The notes beneath the pieces were generated by a model, which had not been told where the DNA came from, did no database searches, and saw only the letters and a program-made list of their open reading frames with translations. Positions 58,997 to 64,000 of a stretch of DNA of 64,000 nt are shown here, piece by piece. The first letter of the stretch is position 1; every line of letters starts with the position of its first letter. A program made the translations under genes and the position numbers. Origin of the DNA: Manduca sexta. Taxonomy: Eukaryota; Arthropoda; Insecta; Lepidoptera; Sphingidae. The DNA lies in NCBI RefSeq assembly GCF_014839805.1, contig NC_051134.1, forward strand, positions 9,393,170 to 9,457,169, written 5' to 3'.

Positions 58997-59256
58997 TAAA
59001 ACTATTTTAAGGATTTTATCGCGAATTTTTATGTTATAATTTTCTCCCGTTTCGAAGATTTATAAAAAAAAGGTATAATCGTGTAACATATGTAAATATT
59101 GTAGCTTTGACTTTTCGGATGATCAACACCTCAGTCCGCCCCGTGACCACGAAGGCTGTAAAGTCTTCGTAACGTCGAGAGAAAATTATATTAAAAATCC
59201 ATAAATTAGTTTTACTTCAATGTTTAACATTCGCGTAAACATAAGAAATCATTAAG
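58997..59256 (+). mobile_element. Foldback element R4, second copy
   Basis: Left arm (GGATTTTATCGCGAATTTTT, TTTTCTCCCGTTTCGAAG) is the approximate complement of the right part (GTCTTCG, GAGAGAAAAT, AAAAATCCATAAATTAG). It is followed by AATGTTTAACATTCGCGTAA, as in other R4 copies. Confidence 0.6.
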
Positions 59257-60245
59257 TATATGGTTACATACATTAAAATGGTTAGAAGATTTTATACCGT
59301 GGAGGAACAGAGGTTAAGAAAATTTAGACCTTAGACATATAGCAATAACACATAAATTAACAAAGCAGCAAAAAAATTAAGTCTTGTATTGTGAATTTTA
59401 CTCTAATTGCACCATTGAAGTGTAGATAATTTGTATAATTACTGAGAAATTGTTCATTAACAATAATTAAACCTTCATTTCGTCTTCGTCACTACAACGT
59501 CAACTAAAACTTTATACCCTGTGTAAAATATAAAAATGTGTGTCAATTTGATATATAAATATGTAAAAAAAAATCGCGTCGAATGTAGCTTTGTGAAAGG
59601 ATAAACCAACAAACCTACTTTCGAAAATGATTAGTGAACATTATTTCTATAAAAAAAATATTTCGCAATATTTGTTTTCTATTTAACATAACATCTGCGG
59701 TACACTCGCGAATAAAAATATAATTTATGGATTTATATCAAACTTATTAATTTATTTGGTTTATTCAACCAAGTAAATACTTATTGTAACTCTGAGTTTA
59801 AATACAAAAAGCGCATAATTTATGTTTTTTATTTCAACGATAATACAAATAATGGTTGTATACAACTGGCATTGCTATACTACCGTTCTCAGACATTCTT
59901 TGACGTTCAATGTCAATCAATACATCACAGACAAAAACATCTTAGTTCACAGAGGTATAAAACATTTTACCAGGCCACATTCAATAAAAATAAATAAAAT
60001 ATTTCCTCATTTTTAAACTCCATTACAATCAGAAATTAATTCATTTGACTGAAAAATATAGGGAAAGAAGGTTTTATTTGTTTACATTGTCATTTTCCTT
60101 CCTAAATATAGTATATAGTATGACTAAGAAATACGTTGGCTAAGAATAAATTAATTTTATGACCTTTTAATCACATACCTCGCGAACTTATTAGCGTATA
60201 TTACAACTTGATTGAGTGAACTGATGATAAAAATCTCATATTTGG

Positions 60246-60320
60246 TAGCGGAAACTCCTCATTGCTCTAGTGGTAAAGTTATTAGACTCTAGTTCGATTT
60301 CTAGGCTAGGCAATCGATCG
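60246..60320 (+). repeat. tRNA-like SINE head
   Basis: CTCATTGCTCTAGTGGTAAAG and CTAGTTCGATTTCTAGG resemble decayed A and B boxes. Downstream sequence may be its body, but there is no second copy to confirm. Confidence 0.35.
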
Positions 60321-60937
60321 TGTGTTGATATGCGAATTACATGCAAGTTACCCGGATGTGAAACTGTATAATGGCGATGGGACGGATACACCAATTCTTT
60401 AAGCTACATCTCTGTCAACCCCACAGAAACCAATCTAGGATCGCATAATAGACATGATACTATATATACCAGTAGAAAGTTGTATACAATCAAAGAAACA
60501 AGAAAGAAAGCCGTAAGCGAAGATTATGTTTATACGATACGACATTGACACCGCCGGGAATTGAACCTTGACATTATTACACGTTGCAAACCGTTTACAA
60601 AACAATGCATTGCATTTTTACATACGGAATGCAATTAATAGTTGGACGTGCCAATGTATTATCAATACTAATATTGACCTCAATTTGCTTACTTAATGGT
60701 TAATAAAACATATTTAATCAAAGATCAAATTAGCTTAATCCGTGTTGTCTTGAATTCTTTGAAAGGAAATGAAATACCACTGCTTAATTATTGGTAAAGA
60801 GGATTTTAACATACTTATTGAAATCAATCTACAACTGGACTTTATGAATCACAACACAATTGTATGAATAGAAAGTACAATACAATATCATTATGCAAAG
60901 CGATTTTCTTTCGCTAAAGCTGTGAAGAAAATCTTAC

Positions 60938-61140
60938 CTGGGCAGGACTCGGCTTATTTCGGCATGAACTTTACGCGATACGTTTATCGAAATGTGCCGA
61001 AGTGTTACGGAGTTTACCGATCGAGTGAGTGGTACGGGCAGTCGCCGCGTCCGGCCGGCCGATGACTGCGGAGCGCGGCGCTTGCGCACACTTCGATACG
61101 CACACAGACCCGCTGTCCGATAATCGTACATGTTCGATCA
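60938..61140 (-). promoter_or_regulatory. Possible non-coding first exon upstream of gene C
   Basis: The most GC-rich block of the right third of the window. On the minus strand it ends in a strong donor, CTGCCCAG/GTAAGATT, at 60938. Gene C needs an upstream non-coding exon on this strand, and this is a candidate 9.3 kb away. A 65-codon open frame here has no recognisable similarity. Confidence 0.35.
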
Positions 61141-62479
61141 TAGATTTTATCGACAGATGTGTTATTGAATTTCGTAGGTATCGGAAGCCATTGTTCGAAG
61201 TATTTCGGTATACTGGAGTATTCTGAGGTGGAGATTAGATGCTAGGCTCTATATTGTTGTGATCCTACGACCATTATAAAGTAAACTCAAATCTAAGTCA
61301 ATAGTGAGATATTTATTTTATAAGATTTTCTAATAAAAACTTACCATTAAACAATAACCATTGTCGCTTTGCGACAAAGAACCGTGTGAAACAAATTAAT
61401 AGTATTATTTAACAGAAGTTCTACTTATACATTTTTGGGCCTTTTTAAAGCTGATTAAAAACTGCATTCCAAGTTCTCATAAACAAAAAAAAATTAAACA
61501 CGTTTACAGTAGTAAAGATATTTGACATTTGATCAGTTATAACTTTGTTGACCTTTAGGAAAACCCAATAAACTTTGTGTTGGAGCAAGTCCAAGTATGC
61601 TAATGGACACTTAAAAAAGTTGAAGGGTATATGATTACTGATTGTTTTAAGAAAGTTAAAATAATTTTTATTATTCAAATTGTTAGGATTGATTTGACGC
61701 TTGGCAATGACTAAATCAATTTTGATGGTACCTTAATAGCAGACAGTGATTTAGTGATATAAAGAAGTAATTTAGAATAGGACAAGAAAATTTTATATTA
61801 ATTGAGTTTAACTTAAAATAATATTTTTTAGTATCCATCTACCCGGATTTTCTCCAAGAAGAGCAGCAATCAATACCATTAATATTAATATAATGGATAA
61901 TAAGACATACATTTTTTTTTTAAAAGCAATCATTATCTTGAATTTATTACATCATTTTTGGGATGCGATTAGCTAACATAAGTATATAAATAAAAAAATA
62001 TTATGTCCTGTCTGCACTCGACTCTTTGGTCACGTGTTTATTTGTGTGCGTGTAAGACAACTTGTAAGCTTAACTGTCACTGCTTGTGTACAGTCGCTGA
62101 CGACTGCGTTAATCGTGTTTTTTTTTATCCTTTAAAATATTTGTGATGGTTTATATAAAAAGACAAAATAAATTATTTATTTATTACAATAAATAAATAT
62201 GCTTGATTGCCTTTCTGAACGAGATATCTATCAATGTACATCCTATCGGTTACAAAGAATTTATGCCAAAGAAATTTCAGTAGGATGTTTAAATTTTATT
62301 TATAAATGCATTGCTATATCAAAATTACAAAATTAACTGCGGCTTGAAATTCTAATATTAACAGGTGCTACTAAGGCATTGGACTCGTCAAAATAATTTG
62401 TATAACATTTTTTATTTATTTTTGATGTTTCAAATATTTATCACCACATTATCATCATTATCAAACAGCCACATGAACC

Positions 62480-62590
62480 ATCTTGTTCCAACAGGCCGGG
62501 ATTGTATCGACAGCCGAGGGATAATCATCTCCCGCCAGTCGACATTCTATTGGACCTCAATCCACTTACCATCAGGTGCAATGGGTTACG
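62480..62590 (+). repeat. Interspersed repeat R3 copy
   Basis: Contains CCAACAGGCCGGGATTG, CAGTCGACATTCTATTGGAC and CTTACCATCAGGTGCA. Confidence 0.65.
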
Positions 62591-62664
62591 CCTTGAACGT
62601 TTTAAAAAATATATGTCCAGATAATCGCACTGGCAAATTAGAAATTAAAATTACTTCCCCTCAG

Positions 62665-62895
62665 GTAAATTTTTTGACGTCTAAAAATTTTAACACTTCT
62701 GTCCTCGCAAGTACCGTCTCAAAGCACGTTCAAGAGTTGCCGTTGAGTCATCCACAGCTCATTACGGTAGATGCACAGAACACGGACCACTCGGCAGTAC
62801 CAACTGAAGTACCCGAACCACATGACCTTATAGAACTAGTATTTAAATACAAACAAACGTTAATATTAACTTTTAGTTTGAAATTTAAAAAATAA
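62665..62895 (+). CDS. Unrecognised open frame, possible exon
   Basis: After a pyrimidine-rich ACTTCCCCTCAG the plus strand is open for 76 codons to a TAA. The part to about 62840 has balanced codon use and Ser, Thr, Pro and Val-rich sequence. The frame also runs upstream through an R3 repeat, so an upstream start is not credible. No family is recognised; it may be a chance frame, a lone exon or a decayed insert. Confidence 0.2.
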   Translation, partial: VNFLTSKNFNTSVLASTVSKHVQELPLSHPQLITVDAQNTDHSAVPTEVPEPHDLIELVFKYKQTLILTFSLKFKK

Positions 62896-63591
62896 ATCCC
62901 TAAGTGTCTATCGATGACAACACTCAAACTCGAAACAATTGAATTAAACGCTGCGGCCATCGCTATTTAGCAAGTGACAAGAGTGCTGGCAGCTTTCAAT
63001 TTGTAGGGGGCAGGTGGGTTTAAGCCTCATATTTTGATGCATCTATCAGATCGCTAGGTAATCCCAATAATTTAACACCGGGCAATCGGCTACAAAATAG
63101 TTGAACAATTCCAAAACCTAAATAAAAATAATCAAATTCCAAAAACTGAATGATTTCAATAAAAATATTCTTTTTCCTTATCAAAAATAAGTTCACCCAT
63201 TGCAATTTATTTTACTAAATAAAAAATGATTGTAAATAAGGTCACAAAAAATTAAATGGCGATTTTTTTATTTGTTCACCAACTTTCGTGGTTGACTGTA
63301 CATAGATTTGTGTGTGTTTAATTATTGTGTTACATCTAGGGAGATAGGGCCTTCCAACTGATCCCATCTGCTTACACCCAAGTATATAGCACGTACGAAT
63401 AATGACCCTAAAGTACTTGTGTCGTAGGTATTAAGAGTGAATATCGATTACCCAACATCCAAATTTAAAACTATTAAATAGATTTTTAGGATTTCTAATA
63501 ATGGATGTACCAATTGTTCCTCTAAATATAAGCAAGACTTTTTTTTTATTTTAAGTTTGCAAAAAAAACGAAATAAATGAGCGCATACTTA

Positions 63592-63732
63592 GCGGCGATA
63601 ACTTAGTTGGATGTGGAACGGACTGCCGAGACGAATGTCCGCAGGTTCAAAACCCAAGGGCACGCACCTTTGACTTTTCTAGAGTTATGTGTGTATTCTT
63701 TGTGAATTATCGCTTGCTTTAACTGTGAAGAA
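63592..63732 (+). mobile_element. tRNA-derived SINE (family R1), 5' part only
   Basis: Head GCGGCGATAACTTAGTTGG and B box GGTTCAAAACCC, ending after GCTTGCTTTAACTGTGAAG. The 3' body is missing. Confidence 0.8.
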
Positions 63733-63832
63733 ATGTTTATATTAGGAACAGGTATTCAACACTGAGAATAATAAATATAGATTTTATACGAAATTAGTCA
63801 TTATTTTTTATACGTGCTACGTGCATGGTAAA

Positions 63833-64000
63833 GTGACCCCACTGTGATGGTAAGTGGTGTAAGATCCAACAGAATGTCGATTGACGAGCGATGATTACCC
63901 CTCGACAGTCGACACAATTATGCCGGCCTATTGGAGCCGGATATACACAGGCTAATCCCGAAACGCGACACACTTACGTGGGCCACTATGGCGGGTTTTA
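63833..64000 (-). repeat. Interspersed repeat R3, inverted copy, cut by window end
   Basis: CCAACAGAATGTCGATTGAC, GATTACCCCTCGACAGTCGAC, TATGCCGGCC and GGGCCACTATGGCGGGTTTTA. The same order as 24425-24612. Confidence 0.75.

Larger units (their letters stand above)
51599..64000. other. Region upstream of gene C
   Basis: No confident gene. The first kilobase must contain part of the 5' UTR intron of gene C; a TATAAA on the minus strand at 52030-52025 is one possible promoter. Repeats and candidate exons are listed separately. Stretches 51600-52970, 53470-54240, 54310-55070, 59260-60240 and 61230-62340 show nothing convincing. Confidence 0.6.

Noticed and set aside
1..64000. CRISPR arrays, operons and bacterial-type signals
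   Set aside because: The sequence is eukaryotic; the only regular array is the contiguous 123-bp tandem repeat without spacers.

Overview
The window is AT-rich eukaryotic DNA, almost certainly from a moth or butterfly. The evidence is short coding exons with GT-AG splice sites, long repeat-filled introns, lepidopteran-type tRNA-derived SINEs and Helitron-like elements, and three insect angiotensin-converting enzyme (ACE, peptidase family M2) genes. The three M2 genes sit head to tail on the minus strand. In transcription order these are gene C (51595 to 44046), gene B (33672 to 27903) and gene A (22551 to 3429, running off the left edge). I assembled them exon by exon from splice sites, reading-frame continuity and similarity to one another.

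Left edge to 2.9 kb: the 3' part of a Ty3/gypsy LTR retrotransposon with an unbroken pol frame and a 208-bp 3' LTR, sitting on the opposite strand inside an intron of gene A. 3.4-22.6 kb: gene A, an unusual ACE-like gene. It has a roughly 160-residue low-complexity N-terminal extension, and the His-Ala pair of the ACE substrate site is replaced by Gln-Pro although the HExxH zinc motif is kept. Its first intron is 13.9 kb. It holds a tRNA-Asp(GTC) gene, SINEs, a Helitron-like element with six tandem 123-bp copies, and a nested retroposition. 27.9-34 kb: gene B, a complete 12-coding-exon secreted ACE of 649 residues with all catalytic residues and a TATA promoter. 34-44 kb: a repeat-dominated spacer with three 180-bp inverted-repeat elements and several perfect hairpins. 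44-51.6 kb: gene C, a complete secreted ACE of 646 residues.

The most interesting signal is in gene C. The 125-bp exon encoding the catalytic zinc motif is present twice in tandem (47216-47340 and 47365-47489). Both copies are intact, each fits the flanking reading frames alone, and they are separated by only 24 nt. That spacing is too short to be spliced, and including both would shift the frame. This predicts mutually exclusive exons that give two versions of the enzyme with different residues around the same active site.

From 51.6 kb to the right edge I find no confident protein-coding gene. There are many repeats, two candidate non-coding first exons or promoters, and one unrecognised open frame. 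Genes B and C should make soluble secreted dipeptidyl carboxypeptidases that trim peptides in haemolymph or reproductive fluids. Gene A may have altered or lost activity.
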